Positions 52,457-61,177 of a stretch of DNA of 64,000 bases are shown here, piece after piece. The notes under the pieces were generated by a model. The model saw only the letters and a program-made list of their open reading frames with translations, had not been told where the DNA came from and did no database searches. The position numbers and the translations under genes are program-made. The stretch spans positions 2,406,501-2,470,500 of the forward strand of contig NC_019703.1 of assembly GCF_000317045.1 (NCBI RefSeq), given 5' to 3'. Within the stretch, counting starts at the first letter, position 1; each line of letters begins with the position of its first letter. This stretch comes from Geitlerinema sp. PCC 7407 (GTDB taxonomy: Bacteria > Cyanobacteriota > Cyanobacteriia > PCC-7407).

Positions 52457-55400
52457 GTGACCATTGTGCAAGCGGGCAATCAATGCAACACGCTAGACAG
52501 CCTGTTTTCGGGAAATGGCGAAATGGCGGCCCTCATGCGCGCTCACGACTGGACCAAAACCCCGCTAGGTCCGGTGGAGCACTGGCCCCAGAGTCTGCGG
52601 ACCACTCTCAGCATCATTCTGAATTCGGGCTATCCCATGTTTGTCTGGTGGGGCAAGCACTACGCAAATCTCTACAATGACGCCTACCGGCCAGTCCTTG
52701 GCGCTAGCAAACATCCCCAATTTTTGGGACAGTCCGGCAAAGATTGCTGGAGCGAGATTTGGGATGCGGTCGGCGGTATGGCCGAGCGCGTGATGACGGC
52801 CGGAGAGCCCAGCTGGGCAGAAGATTTTTTGCTGCTGATGGATCGCTACGGCTATCTCGAAGAGACCTATTTCACCTTTTCCTACAGCCCGGTGCGGGAT
52901 GAAACGGGGGGAGTCGGCGGCATCTTTTGTGCCTGTATCGAGACCACCAAGCAAGTGCTAGGAGAGCGGCGGCTGCGCACTCTGCGCGACTTGGCTGCCC
53001 AAGCGGGCGAAGCCAAAGACGTTGACGTTGCTTGCAAAATTGCCGTTACGACTCTGGCCAATAATCCGGCCGATCTCCCTTTTGCGCTGCTCTATTTGCT
53101 GGATGAAAGTGGAGAGTCTGCCCACCTTGTGGGAGTAGCGGGGCTGGAGGCGGGCACGCCCGCCAGCCCGACCACCCTTGATCTATCCGGGGATCTATCC
53201 GGAAATAGAGACCTTCAGCCCCACATTTGGCCTTTGCATGAGGCGATCGAGACCAATCAGGCGGTGCGCGTGGAGCAGGTGATCGAGCGCTTTGGGGCGC
53301 TCAGCGGCGGGCCCTGGGATGAGTCGCCCCACACGGCGCTCATTGTGCCGGTGGCGTCCCACGGGCAGGCGCGACCGACGGGGCTGTTGGTGGCGGGGAT
53401 TAGTCCGCGGCGGGCGCTAGATGATGACTATCAGGGGTTTTTGGAGCTGGTGGCCAGCCAAATTGCCTCTGCGATCGCCGATGCTCGGGCCTACGAGGTG
53501 GAGCGCCAGCGGGCTGAGTCTCTCGCCGAAATCGATCGCGCAAAGACGCTGTTTTTTAGCAATGTTTCCCACGAGTTTCGCACGCCGCTGACCCTCCTGC
53601 TGGCCCCCGCCGAAGACGCCCTGGCAGATACCGACGCCCCTCTGGCACCGGCGCAGCGCGATCGCATTCACACGATCCACCGCAACGCTCTCCGTCTGCT
53701 CAAGCTGGTCAACACCCTGCTGGATTTTTCGCGCATCGAGGCAGGGCGGATCGAGGCGGTGTATGAGCCGACCGACGTTGGCACCCTGACTGCCGAGCTC
53801 GCCAGTACGTTTCGATCGCTGATCGAGCGGGCGGGTCTGGACCTGATCGTCGACTGTCCGCCCCTGGCCAAGACGATCTATCTCGATCGCGAAATGTGGG
53901 AAAAGATTGTTTTCAATCTGCTCTCCAATGCCTTCAAATTCACGCTGACGGGGTCGATTACCGTGGGCGTGCGCGACCTCAAAGATCGAGTCGAGCTCAC
54001 GATCGCAGATACGGGTATTGGGATTCCCAAGGATGAGCTGCCCCGTCTCTTCGAGCGTTTTCACCGCATCAAAGGGTCTCAGGGCCGCAGCTTCGAGGGA
54101 TCGGGCATTGGGCTGTCTCTGGTTCAGGAACTGGTCAAGCTCCACGGTGGGGCGATCGCCGTCACCAGCAGCCCCGGTCGCGGCACCTGCTTCCAGATCT
54201 CCCTCCCCACCGGCTCAGCGCACTTGCCGGCCAACCGGATCGGCTCAACGCGAACCCTGGCCACCACGGCTCTCGGAGCCATACCCTACCTGGAGGAAGC
54301 GGCCCGCTGGCTCCCCAACGACACCCCTAGCCCGCCAACCTGGGACAGCAGCGACATGCCCCAGCAATTCGGCCCATTTTTGGTGCGGGCCGCCCCGGCG
54401 ATCGCCCCCGCCTCCATCCTGGTGGTGGACGACAACAGCGACATGCGGGACTACCTCAGGCATCTCCTGGAGCAGCGCTACAGCATCAGAACCGCCCAAG
54501 ACGGCATCGCCGCTCTGGAAATGGTGCGCCAGAGCTGCCCTGACCTGGTTCTGACAGACGTCATGATGCCCCGCCTCGATGGCTTCGGGCTCTTGCGAGA
54601 GCTGCGCGCCAGTCCCCAAACTCGCGAGATCCCGATTATTCTCCTCTCGGCCCGCGCCGGGGAAGAGTCCCGCGTTGAAGGTCTCGAAGCGGGCGCCGAT
54701 GACTATCTGACCAAGCCTTTTTCGACTCGTGAAATGCTGGCCCGGGTCGAAGCCAACCTGAAGATGGCCCAGGTGCGACGAGAAACCGCCCGGGCAGAGC
54801 AGATGCTGCGGCGATCGGCAGAAGAGGCGCGTCACGAGGCAGAGGCGATCGCCGAACGGATGACGCAGATCCTCGAAAACATGCACGATGCCTTTGTGTC
54901 CCTGGACGCCGACTGGCGAGTCACCTACCAAAACCGGGCCGCCGAGCACATCAACAACGACATTCCCCGCAGCCAGACCCTCGGCAAAACCCATTGGGAG
55001 GTCTGGCCCGCCTCCGTGGGCAGCGAGATCGAGATCCAGTACCGCCGTGCCGTGGCCGATCAGGTTCCCATCCATTTCGAGCACCATTACTACGATCCGC
55101 CCCACTACGCAGTGTGGCTAGAAATCCATGCCTGTCCCTTCCGGGGGGGACTCAATATCTTTTTCCGAGATATCAGCGATCGCAAGCAGGCCGAGGCCAC
55201 CCTCCACGACAATCAAATCCAGCTCCAGCAGCAGCTCGCAGAAATCGAAGCGATCTATCAATCTGCCCCTGTAGGACTCAATGTTCTAGACGCCAATCTC
55301 CGCTTTGTGCGGATCAATCGCCAGTTTGCCGAAATGAATGGACGACCCATGGAAGCCCATCTCGGCCGAACCCTCCGGGAAGTCCTGCCTGATCTGGCAG

Positions 55401-56758
55401 ATACCCTCGAAGGTCTCTTGGAGCCCTTATTACAGACAGGCGTTCCACTATTTAATGTTGAGATTAGTGGTGAAACCTCCTCCCAGCCAGGGGTAGAGCG
55501 CACGTGGCTGGAACACTTTTCCCCTCTCAAAAATGGCGAAACAGTCATTGGCATCAGCACGGTATGCGAAGAGATCACCGAGCGCAAGATTATTGAGCGA
55601 GAGCGCCAAAAAGCAGCCGAGGAGCTTCGCAGAGCCAAAGAAGAGTTAGAAATTCGCGTTCTAGAGCGCACCGCCGCCCTACGCCAAAGCAACGCTGAGC
55701 TACACCAGAGCGAGTCTACCCTGCGCAGCTTCTTCAACAGTGGCGCTATGTTGATGGGCATTATCGAGCTGTGCGGAAAGACGATTTTGCATATCTCCGA
55801 CAATGTAGCAGCGGCGCGCTTTCTCAAGACCACTCCCGAAGCGATGAAAAATCAGCGCGATCGCGCCTTGGGGATTCCGCAAAAGGTAACTCAGGCGTGG
55901 ATCAGGGCCTGTCAGCAAGCCGCAGCTCAGCAGTCTCCCGTCCAGTTTGAGTACTGCCACAGCTTTGACAGCGAGCAGAGATGGCTGGCGGCCAGCGTCT
56001 CTCCCATCACGGTCCAAGAGCCGGATTCACCGCGATTTTCTTACATCGTGGAGGACATCACCCAGCGCAAACTCGCGGAGGCCGAGCACCGCAAAGCCGA
56101 GGAGCAAATAGAGGCCTCTCTGCGCGAAAAAGAGGTGCTGCTCAAAGAAATCCATCACCGCGTCAAAAATAACCTTGGGATTGTCAGCGGTCTTTTGCAG
56201 ATGCAGGTCCGCCGCAATCAAAATCCCCAGGCCAATATCATTCTGCGAGATAGCCAAAACCGCATTGCTTCGATCGCGCTAGTGCACGAAAAGCTCTACC
56301 GGTCGGACGATCTGGCCAATATCGACTTCTCACAATATGTCCGGGATTTGGTGGTGTATCTCTTTGACTCCTATGACATCAGCTCTCGCCAGATCGCTCT
56401 CACCATCCACGTCGAAAACGTCAGCCTCGATATCGAAACCGCCATTCCCTGCGGCCTGGTGATCAATGAGCTCGTTTCTAATGCCCTCAAGCACGCCTTT
56501 CCCAATAATCAAGCAGGGCAAATCCAGATCCACTTTTCCCAGCAGCCTGCGGCTGAAACTTCACACAGTCAGCGCAAGTTCACGCTCATGGTCCGAGATG
56601 ACGGTATTGGGCTGCCGGTCGATTTGGATATCCGGAGAACCAAAACCTTGGGAATGGCTTTGATTCAGGGGCTTGTTCGACAGATTGGCGGCCAGCTAGA
56701 GATCCACAACCAAACTGGCACGACATTTATCATTTCCTTTACCCAAAACTCACTGTGA
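52457..56758 (+). CDS. hybrid sensor protein with two different histidine kinase modules
   Basis: 1433 residues, no clear membrane segment. In order: PAS-like domain (about 25-160), GAF (about 185-345), first kinase (H box SNVSHEFRTPL near 371; HATPase with NLLSNAFKF and GIGIPKDE), receiver (about 654-770, ILVVDDNSDM and LTDVMMPRLDG), PAS (about 800-905), PAS (about 925-1035), a coiled coil, PAS (about 1085-1205), then a second, HisKA_2-type kinase (EIHHRVKNNLGIVSGLLQMQ near 1231; N-box-like VINELVSNALKHAF). Two kinase cores of different families in one chain are uncommon. The GTG at 52457 begins just after AGAGGTGA, a weak ribosome-binding site. Its stop overlaps the next start. Confidence 0.88.
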   Translation: MTIVQAGNQCNTLDSLFSGNGEMAALMRAHDWTKTPLGPVEHWPQSLRTTLSIILNSGYPMFVWWGKHYANLYNDAYRPVLGASKHPQFLGQSGKDCWSEIWDAVGGMAERVMTAGEPSWAEDFLLLMDRYGYLEETYFTFSYSPVRDETGGVGGIFCACIETTKQVLGERRLRTLRDLAAQAGEAKDVDVACKIAVTTLANNPADLPFALLYLLDESGESAHLVGVAGLEAGTPASPTTLDLSGDLSGNRDLQPHIWPLHEAIETNQAVRVEQVIERFGALSGGPWDESPHTALIVPVASHGQARPTGLLVAGISPRRALDDDYQGFLELVASQIASAIADARAYEVERQRAESLAEIDRAKTLFFSNVSHEFRTPLTLLLAPAEDALADTDAPLAPAQRDRIHTIHRNALRLLKLVNTLLDFSRIEAGRIEAVYEPTDVGTLTAELASTFRSLIERAGLDLIVDCPPLAKTIYLDREMWEKIVFNLLSNAFKFTLTGSITVGVRDLKDRVELTIADTGIGIPKDELPRLFERFHRIKGSQGRSFEGSGIGLSLVQELVKLHGGAIAVTSSPGRGTCFQISLPTGSAHLPANRIGSTRTLATTALGAIPYLEEAARWLPNDTPSPPTWDSSDMPQQFGPFLVRAAPAIAPASILVVDDNSDMRDYLRHLLEQRYSIRTAQDGIAALEMVRQSCPDLVLTDVMMPRLDGFGLLRELRASPQTREIPIILLSARAGEESRVEGLEAGADDYLTKPFSTREMLARVEANLKMAQVRRETARAEQMLRRSAEEARHEAEAIAERMTQILENMHDAFVSLDADWRVTYQNRAAEHINNDIPRSQTLGKTHWEVWPASVGSEIEIQYRRAVADQVPIHFEHHYYDPPHYAVWLEIHACPFRGGLNIFFRDISDRKQAEATLHDNQIQLQQQLAEIEAIYQSAPVGLNVLDANLRFVRINRQFAEMNGRPMEAHLGRTLREVLPDLADTLEGLLEPLLQTGVPLFNVEISGETSSQPGVERTWLEHFSPLKNGETVIGISTVCEEITERKIIERERQKAAEELRRAKEELEIRVLERTAALRQSNAELHQSESTLRSFFNSGAMLMGIIELCGKTILHISDNVAAARFLKTTPEAMKNQRDRALGIPQKVTQAWIRACQQAAAQQSPVQFEYCHSFDSEQRWLAASVSPITVQEPDSPRFSYIVEDITQRKLAEAEHRKAEEQIEASLREKEVLLKEIHHRVKNNLGIVSGLLQMQVRRNQNPQANIILRDSQNRIASIALVHEKLYRSDDLANIDFSQYVRDLVVYLFDSYDISSRQIALTIHVENVSLDIETAIPCGLVINELVSNALKHAFPNNQAGQIQIHFSQQPAAETSHSQRKFTLMVRDDGIGLPVDLDIRRTKTLGMALIQGLVRQIGGQLEIHNQTGTTFIISFTQNSL

Positions 56759-58386
56759 TGGATGCCGACACCCTCTCTCCTACCAATGCGTTAAGTCTCG
56801 TCCGTATTTTGATTGTTGAGGATGAATATATTCTGGCGGTCAATCTCCAGGAGGGGCTGGAGTCCTTGGGATATACCGTCTTGGATATCGCAGATTCGGC
56901 GGAGTCAGCGATCGAGAAGGCCGTCGAGCTACAGCCTAACTTGATCTTGATGGATATCCGCCTGCGCGGCGATCGCGACGGCATTGAGGCGGCCGAGCAG
57001 ATCTGGAATTTGCTGCAAATCCCCATCATCTATATCACGGGGCACTCCGACAAAAGCACCGTCGAGCGGGCTACGCTCACCTCGCCCTTCGGCTACATTC
57101 TCAAACCCATTCGCGAGAAAGAGCTCTACGTCGCCATCCAAACCGCCCTCAACCGCTATGAGCGAGAGCAGTTTTTGGGCACTGTTCTGCGCGGCATGGG
57201 AGATGGGGTGATCGTGGTGGACGCCCAGTGCCGGGTCAAATATCTCAATCGAGTTGCCGAGGGGCTGACAGGGTGGAGTTCGGAGGAGGCAAAAGATCAA
57301 GACATTGGCAGCGTCGCTACTTTCCTAGATGAAAAAACGCGATCGCCCATCGACAATCCTTTGCTGGAGGCGATCGCTCACGAGAACACCGTTTATCTCA
57401 GCACGGGAGCACTATTGGTCCTGAAAAATGGCCGCACGATTCCCGCCTCTGACAGCGCGGCCCCACTCAGAGATAACAGCGGACGCATTACCGGCGCGGT
57501 TTTGGTCTTTCGAGATGATACCCAGCGGCGCCTAATCGAGGAGCGAAATCTTGCCAATGAGCGCACGCTTCAGATGGAAAAACAGCTCATCGAGCTACAG
57601 CGCCTCAACCAACTTAAAGATGATTTTTTAGCAACAACGTCCCACGAACTGCGGACTCCCCTCTCGAATATCAAATTAGCAATTTGTATGCTGGAAACCG
57701 TTTTAAATAATCAAGAAAATATCCCTACCATCGCAAACACCAAAGCAGAAACGGTGAGCCGCTATCTGTCTATTCTCCGAGATCAGTGCGATCAGGAATT
57801 GAGTCTGGTGAATGATCTCCTCGATATGCGATCGCTAGAGGCAGAGTCCTATGTACTCGAGCTCGCAGAGATCTCTTTTCAGGAGTGGCTCCCCCAGCTG
57901 CTAGAGGGTTTTCAGGAGCGTGCTCGCTCCCACCACCAAACCCTCGAGATCAGCATTGACGAGGATCTACCGCTCTGCACATCAGACATAGCCAGCCTCA
58001 CGCGCATCGTCGCTGAGCTGCTAAACAATGCCTGCAAATATACGCCGGCCCATGAATCGATTCAGGTGATGGCGCATCTTCTACCGGCTCCCCCAGCGCC
58101 AGAATCCTGCGCGATGACCCAGGCCCAGGGTGCAGTGCCTTGGGTGGAGATCGTCGTGCGCAACTCTGGTGTGGAGATTCCAGATGCTCAGCTTTCGAAG
58201 ATTTTTGATCCCTTCTACCGCATCCCCAACAACAATCCCTGGAAGCATCGCGGTACAGGGCTGGGCTTAGCGCTGACCAAACGATTGGCGGAGTATCTCC
58301 AGGGAGCGATCGCTGTGGAGAATAAAGGAGGATGGGTTGTATTTCGGGTACAGTTTCCCCTGAAAGTCCCACCGCCGACCCTATGA
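56755..58386 (+). CDS. REC-PAS sensor histidine kinase
   Basis: 543 residues. A receiver domain comes first (about 15-130; IVEDEYIL, phospho-Asp in LILMDIRL, Lys in ILKPIRE), then PAS (about 135-255), a short coiled coil, and a kinase with H box TSHELRTPLSN near 297 and HATPase (ELLNNACKYTP, GTGLGLAL). The start overlaps the stop of the 1433-residue hybrid kinase (GTGATGGA: GTG at 56755, ATG at 56758), so translation is coupled and the two should be produced together. The receiver could accept phosphate from the hybrid protein's HisKA_2 module. The kinase core resembles the double-GAF kinase at 32 kb. Confidence 0.88.
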   Translation: MMDADTLSPTNALSLVRILIVEDEYILAVNLQEGLESLGYTVLDIADSAESAIEKAVELQPNLILMDIRLRGDRDGIEAAEQIWNLLQIPIIYITGHSDKSTVERATLTSPFGYILKPIREKELYVAIQTALNRYEREQFLGTVLRGMGDGVIVVDAQCRVKYLNRVAEGLTGWSSEEAKDQDIGSVATFLDEKTRSPIDNPLLEAIAHENTVYLSTGALLVLKNGRTIPASDSAAPLRDNSGRITGAVLVFRDDTQRRLIEERNLANERTLQMEKQLIELQRLNQLKDDFLATTSHELRTPLSNIKLAICMLETVLNNQENIPTIANTKAETVSRYLSILRDQCDQELSLVNDLLDMRSLEAESYVLELAEISFQEWLPQLLEGFQERARSHHQTLEISIDEDLPLCTSDIASLTRIVAELLNNACKYTPAHESIQVMAHLLPAPPAPESCAMTQAQGAVPWVEIVVRNSGVEIPDAQLSKIFDPFYRIPNNNPWKHRGTGLGLALTKRLAEYLQGAIAVENKGGWVVFRVQFPLKVPPPTL

Positions 58387-58436
58387 GCGATCGCCTGCGG
58401 AGGGACTTTGCGCATCTCTAGAACGCTCCTAGAGCC

Positions 58437-58961
58437 CTAGTTTTGAGCGGCGCGGGCTTGGGTGAGCTCAGCATATTTTGCCTCTGCTGCCTGGTAGGAC
58501 ACGAGATAGTCCTGGCCGCCAAGCATCACATCTCCGTAATACTCATAGGGCATCTCTCCATAGATGGGCAGCGGATCATCGTCTGGATAGTCTTCTTTGG
58601 CTTCTTCGACGGCGGCTTTGAGCTGCTTGGGGGTGAGGCGATGGGCCGGGAAATAGTAGAGATTTTCGGTGCTGGCGTTGAGGTAGGGCAGGTTGGGATC
58701 GACAATGACGACGCCAGGAGTATCGGGAGCCTCTGGAGCTTCGGGGACATCCGGGGCATCAGCCGCGCGATCGCCCACCTCGATCCAGCTATGCTCGACC
58801 AGCTTGCAGCGGCCACCGCCCGCCACCAAAAATCCTTGGACGTAGGTTGCTCCCTTCACCGCCAAGGCTGCTCGATAGGCGTTGTCAAAGGGCTTTCGAG
58901 ACTTGCTTTTGACCTTTTGCGCCACTTCTCGAGATAGAGCCTCATCAATCCGTACTTCCAT
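58437..58961 (-). CDS. hypothetical protein
   Basis: About 174 residues. The first half includes EVAQKVKSKSRKPFDNAYRAAL and a WIEV strand; the middle is Pro/Glu/Asp-rich; the end is acidic with YPDDDPLPIYGEMPYEYYGDV. No family is recognised. The ATG at 58961 is chosen over a TTG at 58970. It converges on the REC-PAS kinase, 50 bp apart. Confidence 0.65.
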   Translation of the reverse strand: MEVRIDEALSREVAQKVKSKSRKPFDNAYRAALAVKGATYVQGFLVAGGGRCKLVEHSWIEVGDRAADAPDVPEAPEAPDTPGVVIVDPNLPYLNASTENLYYFPAHRLTPKQLKAAVEEAKEDYPDDDPLPIYGEMPYEYYGDVMLGGQDYLVSYQAAEAKYAELTQARAAQN

Positions 58962-59060
58962 AGCAACCAAGCTACCCGCAATAGTTCATCACTCGCTGAG
59001 TATAGCGGTTTGGTGGGCTGGTGGGGCGATCGCCCCACCAGCCGCGCGATCGCTCCAGAA

Positions 59061-60158
59061 CTAGCTCACACCCGCCATTGTCGTTGGCGTGGGCGGCTGG
59101 ACATTGGCTCCCTGACGAGCGCGGTAGTAGTCACCCAAGCGCTCTTCGTGGAGCGCCAGATTCATCTCTACCTCGTCAAAGATCTCCGCCGTGATCGGGT
59201 CGGTGAGGCTGATGCTGATCTGAAAGGCATCTACCACTCCCGTCTGCAAATCTCCAAGCGCTCGCCGAACAATACTCATCTGGTCATTGTCATTGGCCTG
59301 GAGCCAGTTTTGCAGCGTCGCGTAGGCCTCGCTGGCCGTGGACTGCCAGGTCACCCGCTCCCCAAAGTCCGCCAGACGAGACTCCAAACGATGCAAGTTC
59401 CGCTCCTTGGTGACGCAGACTTCTTGTAGCACCAGGGTCAGCTCTGGATCGCGAGCCCGCTCAGCGTATTGACGAAACTCAGACAGGGTATAGCGTTCGC
59501 CAATGATGGCCGTCTCTAGGGCTCGGATGATGTCGCCGCGACTGGATCCGCCCCAGTTTTCGCCCAGCTTCCACCAGGCAAACTGGCGATCGCCCAAATC
59601 AGGCAGGTGCGTATCCTTTAGGGACAGGCCCAGCTGGCTGAGGATCACCGTCGTGAACATCGGCAGATCGCCCGGCTGACGCGACGTAATTAGGTTGCCA
59701 TCCACCACCACCGCCTCGTCGATGTAGGTGGCCCCCGCATTCTGCATATCCTTGCGAATGGCGCGGAACCCTGTCGCCCGTCGCCCGCGCAGCTGGTCCG
59801 CCTCGATCAGGAGCTGCGGCCCGTGGCAGACCGCCGCAATCAGCTTTTCTTGGCCCATGGCGTCCATGATCAGCCGCACCATGTTGGGGTTGGTGCGCAT
59901 CACGTCCGGCGCATGCCCCCCCGGAATCACAATCAGATCAAAATCCTCCGATCGCACCTCCGTCGCGGTGGCCTCGGGCTTGACGGTGACTTTGCCCTGC
60001 TTGCCGTGATACTCGCTATTCATGCGGGAGCCCACGACGGTCACTCGGGCTCCAGTCTCTCTCAGGGCCAGATAAGGAATCTGAAATTCTGAATCTTCAA
60101 ACCCTTGCTCAATCAAAAATGCAATGTGAATGGATCGATTGCCGTTCGTCGGAGCCAT
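59061..60158 (-). CDS. DJ-1/PfpI-family domain fused to a ferritin-like helical domain
   Basis: About 365 residues. The N-terminal part (about 1-180) is PfpI/YhbO-like: IAFLIEQGFEDSEFQ with the acidic residue, IVIPGGHAPD, and the nucleophile Cys in AAVCHGPQLL near 110, then TSRQPGDLP. A C-terminal all-helical domain (about 205-345) contains paired Glu residues and TKERNLHRLE-like segments, resembling ferritin-like or DUF2383-type four-helix bundles. PfpI-class proteins are proposed to protect against aldehydes or act on damaged proteins; ferritin-like bundles bind iron or shield proteins under stress. The fusion suggests a stress role. The ATG at 60158 has a strong ribosome-binding site, GGAGG, upstream on its strand. 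Confidence 0.75.
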   Translation of the reverse strand: MAPTNGNRSIHIAFLIEQGFEDSEFQIPYLALRETGARVTVVGSRMNSEYHGKQGKVTVKPEATATEVRSEDFDLIVIPGGHAPDVMRTNPNMVRLIMDAMGQEKLIAAVCHGPQLLIEADQLRGRRATGFRAIRKDMQNAGATYIDEAVVVDGNLITSRQPGDLPMFTTVILSQLGLSLKDTHLPDLGDRQFAWWKLGENWGGSSRGDIIRALETAIIGERYTLSEFRQYAERARDPELTLVLQEVCVTKERNLHRLESRLADFGERVTWQSTASEAYATLQNWLQANDNDQMSIVRRALGDLQTGVVDAFQISISLTDPITAEIFDEVEMNLALHEERLGDYYRARQGANVQPPTPTTMAGVS

Positions 60159-60549
60159 TCTATTTTTTCCTCCGTGGAATGTCGGCACTACTCACCTCAT
60201 CCTAGGTAAGCTGCCCAGTGCCGACGTCAATCAACGGAGATATCTCTCCCGAACCTCCAGCAGAGAATTACAGCAAAATTGCGATCGCCCTTTGTTATCA
60301 ATCGGTCACTAAATGGGCTTATTAAATACACAGACTTTATTCAGAATCTTGAATAAAGACATTCAAAATACAGACCTCCCAGATTTCAAACCCGAGAGAA
60401 AGTCGAGCGTCTTTTACCTCAGCAGCGACTTCAGATCAGCGGTTTTGCCATGCCAAGTCAGGCTTAGGGAAGTCAGTTTGAATTTTTGCCTTATATAAGA
60501 AAAGTTTATTCTACAGTAAGTCGGTCGGAATAGGATTGATTTTTAGAGT
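60159..60549. other. divergent intergenic region with a 9-bp-arm hairpin
   Basis: About 390 bp without a convincing gene. CTTTATTCA (60335-60343) and TGAATAAAG (60350-60358) form perfect arms around GAATCT, an operator or RNA hairpin candidate. The region holds the divergent promoters of the PfpI-fusion gene and the cyclotransferase-like gene. Confidence 0.45.
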
Positions 60550-61161
60550 ATGTCTGATAGGATATTGACTCATATACATAGCATTGGTTATGGCGTTATG
60601 AGCGTTCACCCTGGACAGCCCACTCGTGTATGGGTCCCCGAGAGCCAAGCTGCTGAACCCAGCTTTTATTACTTCGCCTACGGCTCTTGCATGTGTCCAG
60701 TGGATCTGAAGCGATCGCTCGGTGAATCGACCCACGCCTACGTCCTGGGGCCTGCCAGTCTTCACGGCTATCGCCTCGGCTTCTATCGCCGCTCTCCTTT
60801 TCGGGACTGCGGCGTCCTGGATGTGGTGAAAGATGCCCGCTCGTCGGTCCAGGGGGTTCTCTACAAACTGCCCTGGCGCTTGAGCGATCGCCTCGATGAG
60901 CGCGAAGAAGTCCCCCGGGGCGGCTATCGCCACGAGACGGTCAGCGTCCAGTGCCGAGGACGCCAGTTCAGCAGCGTGCGCACCTACGTCGTCGTCAACA
61001 AGCTCGCGCGCGAACTCGCCCCCAATGACTGGTACTTCAATGTGGTGATGCGCGGCGCCGTGACTTGCGGACTGCCGGAGCAGTACTGCTGGCAGCTTTT
61101 TCAGCACATGCACCAGCTCCAGCAGCGCGAAGAGCCAATCCAGATTCGTCGCTCTGCTTAG
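60550..61161 (+). CDS. gamma-glutamylcyclotransferase-like (AIG2/GGCT fold) protein
   Basis: 203 residues. The FYYFAYGSCM segment near residue 43 matches the YGSLM signature of the GGCT fold, and the acidic cluster DEREEVP near 115 fits the catalytic Glu region. Members act on gamma-glutamyl peptides or as unknown housekeeping enzymes. The start is uncertain: the ATG at 60550 is used, but ATG 60598 is possible and would remove a leader of 16 residues. It converges on the hybrid kinase gene. Confidence 0.75.
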   Translation: MSDRILTHIHSIGYGVMSVHPGQPTRVWVPESQAAEPSFYYFAYGSCMCPVDLKRSLGESTHAYVLGPASLHGYRLGFYRRSPFRDCGVLDVVKDARSSVQGVLYKLPWRLSDRLDEREEVPRGGYRHETVSVQCRGRQFSSVRTYVVVNKLARELAPNDWYFNVVMRGAVTCGLPEQYCWQLFQHMHQLQQREEPIQIRRSA

Positions 61162-61177
61162 GAATTCTTGGGCTGGG

